Of a stretch of DNA of 64,000 nucleotides, positions 20,552 to 29,693 are shown piece after piece. The notes under the pieces are model-generated. The model had not been told where the DNA came from, made no database searches, and saw only the letters and a program-made list of their open reading frames with translations. This DNA comes from Paracoccus spongiarum (GTDB lineage: Bacteria; Pseudomonadota; Alphaproteobacteria; Rhodobacterales; Rhodobacteraceae): positions 62,001 to 126,000 of the forward strand of contig NZ_JAVAMQ010000004.1 of the NCBI RefSeq assembly GCF_030732095.1, given 5' to 3'. The number at the start of each line of letters is the position of its first letter. Position 1 is the stretch's first letter. The translations under genes were made by a program, and so were the position numbers.

Positions 20552-21945
20552 CCGCAGGCTTCCGCAGCTTTGTCATCTTCGCCGAGATGCGCACCGGGTC
20601 GAACCTTCTCGAGGCGACGCTGAACGCGGTGCGCAAGGTCACCTGCTTCGGCGAGGCGTTCAACCCCTACATGATGGGCTGGCCCGACAAGGACGAGTTG
20701 CAGGGCATCACCCGCGCCCAGCGCGACGCCGATCCCATGCCGCTGCTGCGCAAGCTGTTCGACAAGCCGGGCCATCTGCCGGGCTTTCGCTATTTCCACG
20801 ACCACGACCCGCGCGTGTTCGACGCGATCATGGACAATCGCCACTGTGCCAAGATCGTGCTGACCCGCAACCCGCTTGACAGCTATGTCTCGACGCGGCT
20901 GGCATGGGAAACCAACCAGTGGAAGCTGAACCAGACGGAATCGCCGATCCCCGCACAGATCCGCTATGACGGGGCCGAGTTCCGCCAGATCCTCGCCGAT
21001 GTCGAGGCGTTCCAGCTGCGCGTCCAGCACCGGTTGCAGGCCAGCGGGCAGGCCGCGTTCTGGCTGGGCTACGACGATCTGCGCGACGCCGAGGTGATGA
21101 CGGGCCTGCTGCACTGGCTGGGCCGCACCGATCTCGACCGGGTCGAGCCGGCGCGCGATCAGGTGCCGCAGAACCCGCGCGAGATGGCCGACAAGGTCGC
21201 GAACTTCGCCGAGATGCAGACGGACCTGGCAGGCCTCGACCCGTTTGCGCTGCGCCACATCCCCAGTTTCGAGCCGCGCCGCGGTCCCTCGGTCCCGGGC
21301 TTCCGGGTCTGCGAGGCGGGGCGCGGGCTTTTGCACATGCCGATGCCGGGTGGCCCGACCGAGATGGTGCAGGGCTGGCTGGGCGTTCTGGGGCAGGTGT
21401 CGGGGCGGTTCACGCAATCGACGCTGCGGCAATGGAAACGCGATCATCCGGGCCATCGCAGCTTTTGCGTGCTGCGTCATCCGCTGCACCGGGCATGGGA
21501 CGCGTTCCTGCATCTGCTGGCCGACGCGCCGCCCGAGCTGCGCCGGGCGCTGCGCGAGGTGCAGCGCGTCGACCTGCCCGAGGACGCGGAACTGGGCGAG
21601 TTGTCCGATGATCGTGCCGCACCGATCTTCGCGGGTTTCCTGACATTCCTGCGCCGGAACCTGAACGGCCAGACCGGGTTGCCCACCCATCCGCACTGGG
21701 CCAGCCAGGCCGAGGTGATCGCGGGCTTTGCGCGCTTTGCCCAGCCCGACCTGCTGGTGCGCGAGGACCGGCTGGCCGAGGACCTGGCCTTCCTGTGCCG
21801 CCAGACCGGCATCGCCGATGCCCGGCTGGATCGGCTGGCCGGCGAGGCCTATCCCGACTTTCTTGCCGACCCGGCGCTGCGCGCTGCGGCGAAATCGGCC
21901 TATCTGCGCGACTATGTGGCCTTCGGCTTCGACGACGGCGCGTGA
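20548..21945 (+). CDS. Sulfotransferase-like protein with two sulfotransferase-type domains
   Basis: 465 residues. The N-terminal half (about 1-230) has a 5'-phosphosulfate-loop-like EMRTGSNLLE (residues 13-22) and a 3'-phosphate-binding-like motif KIVLTRNPLDSYVS near residue 101, as in NodH/Stf0-type enzymes that use PAPS. The C-terminal half carries a second motif FCVLRHPLHRAWDAF near residue 305, as in Sulfotransferase-2 proteins, but I see no second P-loop, so this half may be degenerate or structural. Last gene of the galU-galE-glycosyltransferase operon. It likely sulfates a glycan; the acceptor is unknown. Confidence 0.75.
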   Translation: MTAGFRSFVIFAEMRTGSNLLEATLNAVRKVTCFGEAFNPYMMGWPDKDELQGITRAQRDADPMPLLRKLFDKPGHLPGFRYFHDHDPRVFDAIMDNRHCAKIVLTRNPLDSYVSTRLAWETNQWKLNQTESPIPAQIRYDGAEFRQILADVEAFQLRVQHRLQASGQAAFWLGYDDLRDAEVMTGLLHWLGRTDLDRVEPARDQVPQNPREMADKVANFAEMQTDLAGLDPFALRHIPSFEPRRGPSVPGFRVCEAGRGLLHMPMPGGPTEMVQGWLGVLGQVSGRFTQSTLRQWKRDHPGHRSFCVLRHPLHRAWDAFLHLLADAPPELRRALREVQRVDLPEDAELGELSDDRAAPIFAGFLTFLRRNLNGQTGLPTHPHWASQAEVIAGFARFAQPDLLVREDRLAEDLAFLCRQTGIADARLDRLAGEAYPDFLADPALRAAAKSAYLRDYVAFGFDDGA

Positions 21946-21953
21946 CATGCGAA

Positions 21954-21977
21954 GGCCGCGCCTGTGCGGGCGCGGCC
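21954..21977. terminator. Bidirectional hairpin between convergent genes
   Basis: A 9-bp GC-only stem (21954-21962 with 21969-21977, six-base loop) lies in the 53-base gap between the convergent sulfotransferase-like and phosphohexomutase genes. There is no clear T-run on either side, so termination strength is uncertain. Confidence 0.5.
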
Positions 21978-21998
21978 AGCATCACCCGGGGGCGGGCC

Positions 21999-23387
21999 TC
22001 AGCCCTTCAGCAGCGCCGCAAGCTCGGCCTGCTTTTCGGCGACAAGCGCGGCGTCGCCGTCGGATTCGAGGTTCAGCCGCACGACAGGCTCGGTGTTCGA
22101 CTTGCGCAGGTTGAACCGCCACTTGCCGAAATTCAGCGACACCCCGTCCAGATCGTCGCGGCTGTCGGCCTCCGCCTCATAACGGTCGATCAGCCGCGCG
22201 ATGGCCGCGTCGGGATCGTCGATGTGATAGTTCGTCTCGCCCGAGGACGGGTAGAGCCGCATCCGTTCGGACAGCAGTTCCGCAAGCGTCTTGCCCTTGC
22301 GCGACAGCAGTTCGATCATCAGCAGCCACGGGATCATGCCGCTGTCGCAGTAATAGAAGTCGCGGAAATAGTGATGCGCCGACATTTCGCCGCCATAGAT
22401 CGCGCCGACATCGCGCATCTTGCGCTTGATGAAGGCGTGACCGGTCTTGCTGACCACCGCCTCGCCGCCGGCTTCCTCGATCATGGCGCGGGTGTTCATG
22501 ATCACGCGGGGGTCGTGGACGACCTTCTCGCCCGGCGATTTTTCCAGGAAGGCCGCGCCCAGCAGGCCGACGATGTATTCGCCAGGGATGAAGCGGCCGT
22601 TCTCGTCGAAGAAGAAGCAGCGGTCGAAATCGCCGTCCCAGGCGACACCCAGATCGGCTTTCTCCTCTTTCATCCGCGCGACGGTCGGCGGCTGGTTCTC
22701 ATCGAGAAGCGGGTTGGGGATGCCGTTCGGAAAGCTGCTGTCCACCTCGTGATGCATCCGCACGAAGGTCAGCGGGGCGCCCCGCCGCTCCAGCTCGGCC
22801 GCGATGGCGTCGAAGGTCGGGCCGGCGGTGCCGTTGCCGGCATTGACGAGGATCTTCATCGGCTTCAGCGCCGCGACATCGACGAAATCGGCCATCGCGC
22901 GGGCGTAATCCTCGCGGGCGTGGCTGAAATCGGTGACGCTGCCCTTCCTGGCGGGTGCGAAATCGCCCGATGTGGCCAGCGCCACGATGGGCGGCAGTTC
23001 GGTCGCCGGGTCCAGCGGCGCCGATCCCCGCCCGACGATCTTCATGCCGTTGTAGTTGATCGGGTTGTGCGAGGCCGTGACCTCGATGCCGCCATCGGTG
23101 TCGTGATGGCCAGTGTGGAAATACACCTCTTCGGTGCCGGCAAGGCCCAGATCCAGCACGTCCGCGCCGCCATCGGTCAGACCCTCGATCAGTGCCTTGG
23201 CGAGTTCGGGCGAACTTGCGCGGCTGTCCCGGCCCACCACCACGCGCCTGGCGCCGCGCGCCTCCGCGAAGGCGCGGCCAATGCGATAGGCCACGTCGGG
23301 ATCAAGATTCTTGCCAAGCTCGCCGCGCACGTCGTAGGCCTTGAAGCAGGTGATCTCTCTGTGGCCAAGCTGAGTTCGATCGTCCAT
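21999..23387 (-). CDS. Phosphomannomutase/phosphoglucomutase
   Basis: Alpha-D-phosphohexomutase of 462 residues converting hexose-6-phosphate to hexose-1-phosphate, feeding GDP-mannose and UDP-glucose pools. The active-site phosphoserine loop EVTASHNP, metal-binding loop DGDFDRCFFF and sugar-binding GGEMSAHHYF are intact, as is the C-terminal phosphate-binding NTEP motif. The frame is open far upstream, but ATG 23387 is preceded by GGAGGAGG. It is convergent to the glycosyltransferase operon. Substrate choice between mannose and glucose cannot be told from sequence. Confidence 0.92.
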   Translation of the reverse strand: MDDRTQLGHREITCFKAYDVRGELGKNLDPDVAYRIGRAFAEARGARRVVVGRDSRASSPELAKALIEGLTDGGADVLDLGLAGTEEVYFHTGHHDTDGGIEVTASHNPINYNGMKIVGRGSAPLDPATELPPIVALATSGDFAPARKGSVTDFSHAREDYARAMADFVDVAALKPMKILVNAGNGTAGPTFDAIAAELERRGAPLTFVRMHHEVDSSFPNGIPNPLLDENQPPTVARMKEEKADLGVAWDGDFDRCFFFDENGRFIPGEYIVGLLGAAFLEKSPGEKVVHDPRVIMNTRAMIEEAGGEAVVSKTGHAFIKRKMRDVGAIYGGEMSAHHYFRDFYYCDSGMIPWLLMIELLSRKGKTLAELLSERMRLYPSSGETNYHIDDPDAAIARLIDRYEAEADSRDDLDGVSLNFGKWRFNLRKSNTEPVVRLNLESDGDAALVAEKQAELAALLKG

Positions 23388-23558
23388 AAGCGCGAATCCT
23401 CCTCCGAATGTCTGGAATAGCGCTAACAGGTTGGGCACGAATTTCAAGCGTCGCGGGCCTTCCCAAACCGCCGGTCTGGTCCCTTGCGCCGAGGTGACGC
23501 GCGGCGGCAAGATCGCTAGAGGCAGCGGGACCGACGCCCGCACAGAAGGAATGATGCG

Positions 23559-23960
23559 ATGGATGCCAGAACCCTGATTGCCGCCTATTTCGACGCGTTC
23601 AACGCCGGGCAGACCGACCGCATGCTGGACCTGCTGCATGACGAGATCGAACATCATGTCAACGAGGGCCAGGTCCGCCGCGGCAAGGACCTGTTCGCCC
23701 AGTTCAACCGGCACATGACCGACAGCTATCGCGAGACCCTGACCGATCTGGTGGTGTTCGCCAACGACGCGGGCGACCGCGCCGCTGCCGAGTTCATCGT
23801 GAACGGCACCTATCTGAAGACCGATGCGGGCCTGCCCGAGGCACGGGGCCAGACCTACCGGCTGCCCGCGGGATCGTTCTTCGACATCCGCGACGGCCGC
23901 ATCGCGCGGGTCACGACCTATTACAACCTCGCCGACTGGGTCCGGCAGGTCAGCCAATGA
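23559..23960 (+). CDS. SnoaL/NTF2-like domain protein
   Basis: 133-residue single-domain protein of the NTF2-like fold (polyketide-cyclase/ketosteroid-isomerase-like), recognisable by the N-terminal helix ending YFDAFNAGQTDRMLDLL, and the C-terminal strands GSFFDIRDGRIARVTTYYN. Members act on small hydrophobic ligands, but the function here is unknown. The ATG at 23559 follows AAGGA. Its stop overlaps the next start (ATGA), beginning a three-gene translationally coupled set with a GNAT and a nitrilase-family protein. Confidence 0.85.
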   Translation: MDARTLIAAYFDAFNAGQTDRMLDLLHDEIEHHVNEGQVRRGKDLFAQFNRHMTDSYRETLTDLVVFANDAGDRAAAEFIVNGTYLKTDAGLPEARGQTYRLPAGSFFDIRDGRIARVTTYYNLADWVRQVSQ

Positions 23961-24541
23961 GCGTGACTACCCGCGTCCTGACCGGCGAGGCGCTGGCCGC
24001 GGCGCTGCCCGACGTGGCGCGGCTGCGCATCTCGGTGTTTCGCGACTGGCCCTATCTCTATGATGGCGATGCCGATTACGAGCGCGACTACCTGAAGGCC
24101 TACCAGTCGCCCGGCGCGGTGGTCGTCGCTGCCCTGGACGGAACGCGCGTGGTGGGGGCCGCGACCGGCGCGCCGATGTCGGATCATGCCGCCGACTTCG
24201 CGGCAGCCTTCGCCGGGCGGCCCGAGCCGATGTCGCAGATCTTCTACTGCGCCGAATCGGTGCTGCTGCCCGAATATCGCGGCCAGGGCATCGGGCATGC
24301 GTTCTTCGACGCGCGCGAGGCTCATGCGCGGGGTCTGGGTCTGCGCCATTGCGCCTTTTGCAGCGTGATCCGCTCGCCCGACCATCCCGCGCGCCCTTCG
24401 GGCTATCGCCCGCTGGACGAGTTCTGGCGCAAGCGCGGCTATGCCCCCCTCCCGGGCGTCACCGCACGGTTCGCCTGGAAGGATCTGGGCCAACAGGCCG
24501 AGACCGAGAAGGACCTGCAATTCTGGATGCGGGCGCTATGA
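23957..24541 (+). CDS. GNAT family N-acetyltransferase
   Basis: 194-residue acetyltransferase-fold protein. The acetyl-CoA-binding motif A is visible around AESVLLPEYRGQGIGHAFFD (Q/R-x-x-G-x-G/A). The substrate is unknown. It overlaps the NTF2-like gene upstream and the nitrilase-family gene downstream by 4 bases each (ATGA), implying that the three proteins are made together and act on related substrates, perhaps an amine or amide. Confidence 0.88.
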   Translation: MSVTTRVLTGEALAAALPDVARLRISVFRDWPYLYDGDADYERDYLKAYQSPGAVVVAALDGTRVVGAATGAPMSDHAADFAAAFAGRPEPMSQIFYCAESVLLPEYRGQGIGHAFFDAREAHARGLGLRHCAFCSVIRSPDHPARPSGYRPLDEFWRKRGYAPLPGVTARFAWKDLGQQAETEKDLQFWMRAL

Positions 24542-25392
24542 GGATCGCCGCCGCCGCCTATCCGCTGGACTGGCTCGACGACTTCGCGGCCTATGCCGAC
24601 AAGTTGACCCGGTGGGTCCAGCGCGCCGACGGTGCGGATCTGCTGGTCTTTCCCGAATACGGGGCGATGGAGCTGGCCTCGCTTGGCGGTCGCGAGGTGG
24701 CGGGCGACCTGGAACGCTCGCTGCACGAGGTCGCCCGCCATGCCGATGCCGTGACCCGGCTGCATGCATCCCTGGCCGCGAAGCACGGCTGCCACATCCT
24801 CGCCGCCTCGGGGCCGGTCTTCGCGGGCGACCGGCCCGTGAACCGCGCCGCTCTGCACGGTCCGCGCGGCGTGATCGGGCACCAGGACAAGCAGATCATG
24901 ACCCGCTTCGAGCGCGAGCAATGGCAGGTCGCCGCCGCACCCGGCCTGCGCGTTTTCGACACCGATCTGGGGCGCATTGGCGTCCTGATCTGCTATGACA
25001 GCGAGTTTCCCCTGCTGGGGCGCCTGCTGGTCGAGGCGGGGGCGCAGATCCTGCTGGTGCCAAGCTGCACCGACAGCGTCGCGGGCTTCAACCGGGTGCG
25101 CATCGGCGCGATGGCCCGTGCGCTGGAAGGGCAGTGCGTGGTGGTGCAGGCACCCACGGTGGGCGATTGCACGTGGAGCCCGGCCGTCGATGTGAACCGC
25201 GGCCGGGCGGCGATCTACGGTCCGCCGGACGGCTTCTGGCCCGAAACCGGGATCATCGCCGAGGGCGCGATGGACGCGCCCGGCTGGGTGTTCGCCGATG
25301 TGGACCTTTCCCGCGTCGACCGCAGCCGCATCGACGGGGCGGTGCTGCCCTTCGCGCATTGGCCGGAATCGGGGCGCTGCGGGCTGCTCTGA
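24538..25392 (+). CDS. Carbon-nitrogen hydrolase (nitrilase superfamily)
   Basis: 284-residue cytoplasmic amidohydrolase. The catalytic triad is in place: Glu40 (FPEYGAMEL), Lys118 (GHQDKQIM) and Cys152 (ICYDSEFP). The family hydrolyses amides, nitriles or carbamoyl groups; the exact substrate is unknown. Start ATG 24538 overlaps the GNAT stop. Genes pairing a GNAT domain and a nitrilase domain, sometimes fused, occur elsewhere, which supports a common pathway. Confidence 0.9.
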   Translation: MRIAAAAYPLDWLDDFAAYADKLTRWVQRADGADLLVFPEYGAMELASLGGREVAGDLERSLHEVARHADAVTRLHASLAAKHGCHILAASGPVFAGDRPVNRAALHGPRGVIGHQDKQIMTRFEREQWQVAAAPGLRVFDTDLGRIGVLICYDSEFPLLGRLLVEAGAQILLVPSCTDSVAGFNRVRIGAMARALEGQCVVVQAPTVGDCTWSPAVDVNRGRAAIYGPPDGFWPETGIIAEGAMDAPGWVFADVDLSRVDRSRIDGAVLPFAHWPESGRCGLL

Positions 25393-25482
25393 CGCCGCGT
25401 TTCCTGTTCGTTCGGACAGATTTTACGATTCCTTAACCATTACTGCTTTATCTGGCCGTCATGCGCGCCATATCTTGCGGTC

Positions 25483-25905
25483 ATGTTGCATGTGACCGAC
25501 CAGATCGCGATTGAAGAGTGGGAACTGTCCGAGCAGTTCACCCGTTCGCAAGGGCCGGGGGGGCAGAATGTGAACAAGGTCGAGACCGCGGTCGAACTGC
25601 GCTTCGAGGCTGCGCGATCCCCCAACCTGCCTGATCCGGTCAAGCGCCGGCTGCAGCGGCTTGCAGGTCGGCGCTGGACGCAGGACGGCGCGATCCTGAT
25701 TCTTGCGCAGGAAACGCGCAGCCAGGCCCGCAACCGCGAGATCGCGCGCGATCGTCTGGCCGACCTGATACGCCGCGCGACCGAGGTGCCCAAGCGGCGG
25801 ATCGCCACGCGGCCGACCCTCGGCAGCCAGCGGCGGCGTCTGAAGGCAAAGGCAGTGCGCGGCGATGTCAAGGCGCTGCGCGCCAGGGTGGAGACCGAGG
25901 AATGA
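25483..25905 (+). CDS. arfB: Alternative ribosome-rescue factor ArfB (YaeJ-type peptidyl-tRNA hydrolase)
   Basis: Rescues ribosomes stalled at the end of non-stop mRNA by hydrolysing peptidyl-tRNA. The 140-residue protein has the catalytic GPGGQNVNK at residues 24-32 and, in place of codon-recognition domains, the basic C-terminal tail (PKRRIATRP, QRRRLKAKAVR) that sits in the empty mRNA channel. The upstream 90 bases are AT-richer and include TTAACCAT (a CtrA half-site-like sequence) at about 25433-25440. The stop overlaps the Nudix gene start. Confidence 0.93.
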   Translation: MLHVTDQIAIEEWELSEQFTRSQGPGGQNVNKVETAVELRFEAARSPNLPDPVKRRLQRLAGRRWTQDGAILILAQETRSQARNREIARDRLADLIRRATEVPKRRIATRPTLGSQRRRLKAKAVRGDVKALRARVETEE

Positions 25906-26360
25906 GTGCGCTGAGCAGATCCCTGGGCATGCTGATCGGCCGGCGGCCGCCGGCCCTGCAGGTCGGCGCGCTGTGTCTCGACACCGAGACCGGCAAGGTG
26001 CTGCTCATCACCAGTCGCGGCACCGGGCGATGGGTGATTCCCAAGGGCTGGCCGATGGAGGGCCGGACGCTGCCCGGCGCCGCCGCGACCGAGGCATGGG
26101 AAGAGGCCGGCGTCGAGGGAAATGTGGGCCATGAGGAACTGGGCCGCTATACCTATGACAAGGATCAGGACCGCGGCTTTGCGGTGCCGGTCGAGGTGCG
26201 GGTCTTTCTGCTGCGCGTCGACCGAAGCGTCGAGGACTTCCCGGAATCCGATCAGCGCAAGCGCCGCTGGTTCGAGCCCGAGGCCGCCGCCCGGATGGTG
26301 GCCGAACCGGGGCTGCAGCAGATCCTGCGCGGCCTTGCGCAGCGCCTGAACGGGGCCTGA
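25902..26360 (+). CDS. Nudix hydrolase
   Basis: 152-residue hydrolase. The Nudix box is visible as GWPMEGRTLPGAAATEAWEE followed by AGV; the REUxEE core reads TEAWEE, a variant common in the diphosphoinositol-polyphosphate/diadenosine-type subgroup. It probably cleaves a nucleoside diphosphate-linked or polyphosphate substrate, unidentified. It overlaps arfB by 4 bases (ATGA), and the PiT transporter follows 36 bases later. Confidence 0.88.
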   Translation: MSALSRSLGMLIGRRPPALQVGALCLDTETGKVLLITSRGTGRWVIPKGWPMEGRTLPGAAATEAWEEAGVEGNVGHEELGRYTYDKDQDRGFAVPVEVRVFLLRVDRSVEDFPESDQRKRRWFEPEAAARMVAEPGLQQILRGLAQRLNGA

Positions 26361-26396
26361 CACCGTGCGCGGGGCGGCCTGCCGCATCGGATCGTG

Positions 26397-27830
26397 ATGC
26401 CGCAGCGGCGCGGGTTCCACACGCTCGACAAGGACCTGGGCCGGATCACCTATGCCGAATCGGCACAGCGGCATGCGTTTCGCCCGGTGCTGCGCCTCGG
26501 CTTCGCCGTGCTGTTGCTGCTGGCCGGCCTGTTCCTGCTGATCTGGTTCGGCGGTGCAAGCACGCCCAACGTGGTGCTCGCGGCCGGGCTTCTGGTGGCA
26601 GGCTGGCTGGGCCTTGCCATCGGCTCGAACGATGTCGCCAACTCTCTGGGGCCAGCGGTCGGCGCGGGCGCCATCGGCCTGCTGCCGGGGTTGGTGCTGG
26701 TCGCACTGGCCGAGATCGCCGGGGCAAGCCTCGCTGGCGGCGCGGTGACCGAGCGTCTGGCGCGCGGTATCCTGGATGTTGGGGCGCTGACCGGCGGCGG
26801 CGCCGCGCCGCTGGTCATGCTGTCGGCTCTGGTCGGCGCCGCCGTCTGGATCACCACGGCCAGCGGCGCGGGTATGCCGGTCAGCACCTCGCATTCCATC
26901 GTCGGCGGAATCGCGGGATCGGGGCTGGCGGCGCTGGGCGCGGGCGCGATCGACTGGCCGTCGCTGGCGCTGATCACCTCGACCTGGGTCATCACGCCGC
27001 TGGCCTCGGCGCTGCTGGCGGCGGCGGTCGTGATCTTCCTGCGGCTGAAGGTGCTGGATGTGCCGGATCGCGCCGCCGCCGCGCTGTTCTGGCTGCCGCC
27101 GCTGGTCGGGCTGACGGCCGGGCTTTTCGCGGCCTACCTCGCGCTTTTGGCGCGCGATCACATCGACCGGGTGATGATCCTGCCATCGGGGCTGGCCGCG
27201 GCGCTGGCCGGCGGGCTGATGATGCGCGTCATGGTGCGGACCGAACTCGCCGCCTCGGGCGGAGAGCCCAGCAGCAAGCGGCTGTTCCGCCCGCCGCTGC
27301 TGGTTGCCGTGACGATCATGGGCTTTGCGCATGGGGCCAACGATGTCGGCAATATCGCCGGCCCGCTGACGGTGATCCTTGCCGGCCGCCTCGAGATCGG
27401 GGCGGCCCTGGTGCCGGTCACGGTGCTGCTGGTCGGGGCGGTGGCCATCGCCCTCGGCACGCTGCTGTTCGGGCGCCGCCTTGTGGTGATGGTCGGCAGC
27501 GGCATCACCCGGCTGAATGCCAGCCGCGCCTTCTGCGTCGCGGTGGCGACGGCGGCGACGGTGCTGACCGCCTCGGCCTTCGGGCTTCCGGTGTCGACGA
27601 CACATGTGGCCGTGGGCGGCGTCTTCGGTGTCGGCTTTGCCCGCGAATGGCTGGATCGGCGCGGCGATCACGACCGCTCGCCCCTGCCGGCGGCCGAGAC
27701 GCGGCGGCGGATGCTGATCCGGCGCAGCCATGTGGCGACGATCATGGCGGCCTGGCTGGTCACGGTGCCCCTGACCGCGCTGATCGGCAGCGGTTGCTAC
27801 CTGATGATCCGCTGGATCGCCGGGACCTAG
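26397..27830 (+). CDS. Inorganic phosphate transporter, PiT family
   Basis: Low-affinity, ion-coupled phosphate symporter. About 477 residues with 10 or more hydrophobic helices. The two inverted-repeat signature segments are visible as IGSNDVANSLGPAVGAGA (near residue 76) and HGANDVGNIAGPL (near residue 310), each followed by a PVSTTH/PVSTSHS-type motif. A GTG at 26394 directly precedes the ATG. An N-terminal hydrophilic stretch of about 28 residues precedes the first helix. With Pst at the window start, the cell has both high- and low-affinity phosphate uptake. Confidence 0.92.
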   Translation: MPQRRGFHTLDKDLGRITYAESAQRHAFRPVLRLGFAVLLLLAGLFLLIWFGGASTPNVVLAAGLLVAGWLGLAIGSNDVANSLGPAVGAGAIGLLPGLVLVALAEIAGASLAGGAVTERLARGILDVGALTGGGAAPLVMLSALVGAAVWITTASGAGMPVSTSHSIVGGIAGSGLAALGAGAIDWPSLALITSTWVITPLASALLAAAVVIFLRLKVLDVPDRAAAALFWLPPLVGLTAGLFAAYLALLARDHIDRVMILPSGLAAALAGGLMMRVMVRTELAASGGEPSSKRLFRPPLLVAVTIMGFAHGANDVGNIAGPLTVILAGRLEIGAALVPVTVLLVGAVAIALGTLLFGRRLVVMVGSGITRLNASRAFCVAVATAATVLTASAFGLPVSTTHVAVGGVFGVGFAREWLDRRGDHDRSPLPAAETRRRMLIRRSHVATIMAAWLVTVPLTALIGSGCYLMIRWIAGT

Positions 27831-27861
27831 CCGCCCGACCCCCCGGGTCTGGCCCGGTCCT

Positions 27862-29442
27862 TTACCAGCCGTCGTCCAGCCGCATCTGCCGCGGCGGCGG
27901 GTCACTGTCGACCCATGCGGCCTGCGCGTCCAGGAAGCGCGCGGCATGGTCGGCGATCGCGCGGCGCCGATCCTCGGGCATCGCGTCGAGATTCCGATAG
28001 GGCAGGGCCATGCGCGGATTGTCCGACAACGCCCCCCGGTTCTCGATCAGGAAGGTCCAGTAGAGATAGTTGAACGGACAGGCGTCCGGCCCAAGCTTCG
28101 CCTTGGGGTCGAAGCGGCAGCCCGTGCAGTAATCCGACATGCGGTTGATATAGGCCCCCGATGCCGCATAGGGCTTGGAGCCGAGGCGGCCGCCATCGGC
28201 ATGCATGACCATCCCGTGCACGTTTGGCAGTTCCACCCAGTCAAAGGCGTCGGCATAGACCGCCAGATACCACTCTTCGATCTGCGGCGGCGCGATGCCC
28301 GCCAGCAGTGCGAAGTTGCCGGTGACCATCAGCCGCTGGATGTGGTGGGCATAGGCGTGCCGGCGGGTCGTCGCGATGCACTGCGCCATGCAGCGCATGG
28401 TCGTGTCGCCGGTCCAGTAGAAGGTGGGCAGGTCGCGGGTCGCGTTCAGGTGGTTGGAGCGGGCATAATCCGGCATCTCGGCCCAGTAGATGCCGCGCAC
28501 GAATTCCCGCCAGCCAAGGATCTGGCGGATGAATCCCTCGGCCGCATTCAGGGGCGCGGCGCCGTCGCGAAAGGCCGTCTCGGCGCGCGCGCAGACCTCG
28601 CGCGCGGTCAGCAGGCCGCAATTCAGATAGGGCGACAGAAGGCCGTGGAACAGGAAATCTGCATCCGCCTTCATCGCGTCCTGATAATCGCCGAACAGCG
28701 GCAGGCAATCGGCGATGAAATGATCCAGCGCGGCCAGCGCGTCCGGGCGGGTGACGGCCCAGCCGAAGGGTTCGAGATCGCCGAAGTGATCGCCGAACCG
28801 CGCGCCGACCATGTCGAGGACCTCCCGGGTGGTCGCATCCGGGGTAAACCGCCGGCGTGGCGGCGGGGTCAGACCGCGCGGCAGGCGCTTGCGGTTCTGG
28901 CTGTCGAAGTTCCAGGTCCCACCCTCGGGGGCGTCGCCCTGCATCAGGATGCCGGTGCGGCGGCGCATCTCGCGATAGAAGAACTCCATCCGCCCGGTCT
29001 TGCGCGCGGCGATCAGATCCTGAAATTCGGCCCGCGAACAGAAGAAGCGGTCGTCCTCGCGGATCTCGACCTCCAGCCCGGTGTCGCTGGGCCAGTCCCG
29101 CATCATCTGGCGCACGCGCCACTCGCCCGGCTCGGTCACGACGATCGAGGCGGGGCCGTGCCGGGCGACGGCGCGCCGCAACTCGCCACCGAAGCTGTGC
29201 GTGTTGTCGGGATCGTCCAGTCGCACATAATCGACGGTGACACCCTCTGCGGCCAGGTCCTGCGCGAAATGGCGCATGGCCGCCAGGATCAACGCGATCT
29301 TCTGCTTGTGGTGGCGCACATGGCGCGCCTCGTCGGCCACCTCGACCATCAGCACCACGTCGCGGCCAGGGTCCAGATCCGACAGCGCGGACAGGTCCCG
29401 GCTGAGGTGATCGCCCAGAACCAGGCGCAGCCTGCCCGTCAT
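27862..29442 (-). CDS. Iron-sulfur bacterial cryptochrome/(6-4) photolyase (FeS-BCP, PhrB/CryB type)
   Basis: 526-residue flavoprotein of the deoxyribodipyrimidine photolyase-related group, members of which bind FAD, a lumazine-type antenna and a [4Fe-4S] cluster and repair (6-4) photoproducts or act in light signalling. The four likely cluster Cys are visible: one in [12 protein letters not shown] and three in the C-terminal [20 protein letters not shown]-pocket segments [15 protein letters not shown] and [15 protein letters not shown] match the family. The frame extends upstream but ATG 29442 ([13 protein letters not shown]) overlaps the DUF2256 gene stop by 4 bases. Confidence 0.93.
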   Translation of the reverse strand: MTGRLRLVLGDHLSRDLSALSDLDPGRDVVLMVEVADEARHVRHHKQKIALILAAMRHFAQDLAAEGVTVDYVRLDDPDNTHSFGGELRRAVARHGPASIVVTEPGEWRVRQMMRDWPSDTGLEVEIREDDRFFCSRAEFQDLIAARKTGRMEFFYREMRRRTGILMQGDAPEGGTWNFDSQNRKRLPRGLTPPPRRRFTPDATTREVLDMVGARFGDHFGDLEPFGWAVTRPDALAALDHFIADCLPLFGDYQDAMKADADFLFHGLLSPYLNCGLLTAREVCARAETAFRDGAAPLNAAEGFIRQILGWREFVRGIYWAEMPDYARSNHLNATRDLPTFYWTGDTTMRCMAQCIATTRRHAYAHHIQRLMVTGNFALLAGIAPPQIEEWYLAVYADAFDWVELPNVHGMVMHADGGRLGSKPYAASGAYINRMSDYCTGCRFDPKAKLGPDACPFNYLYWTFLIENRGALSDNPRMALPYRNLDAMPEDRRRAIADHAARFLDAQAAWVDSDPPPRQMRLDDGW

Positions 29443-29609
29443 CGCGCGGCTGCGTCCCGGCCGGCCGGCCGCATCGCGCGGCGGCAACGCTCCGAGCAGT
29501 GGCGCACCGCATCCCAGTCGCGCAGCCATTTGCGGCGCCAGCGGAAGGGCAGGCCGCAGGTCGCGCAGGTCTTGACCGGCAGGTCGGATTTGCGGCGCAT
29601 CTTCGGCAT
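29439..29609 (-). CDS. DUF2256 domain-containing small zinc-finger-like protein
   Basis: 56-residue basic protein with a [10 protein letters not shown] box and a CSERCRR box, giving a four-cysteine metal-binding pattern, and the family sequence [19 protein letters not shown]2256 function is unknown, but the gene is often next to cryptochrome/photolyase genes, as here (4-base overlap). An in-frame GTG at 29627 is possible; ATG 29609 has AGGGGG eight bases upstream and is preferred. Confidence 0.85.
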   Translation of the reverse strand: MPKMRRKSDLPVKTCATCGLPFRWRRKWLRDWDAVRHCSERCRRAMRPAGRDAAAR

Positions 29610-29693
29610 GTCTCGGCCCCCTGTCACGCCTCGCCGGTCCAGACTAGCCGCACCCGATCGCCGCGTTCAAGCCGCCCGGACCGCGCGAAAACG

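Noticed and set aside
25393..25482. CtrA site before arfB (TTAACCAT)
   Set aside because: Only one half-site is present; the second TTAA at the right spacing is missing.
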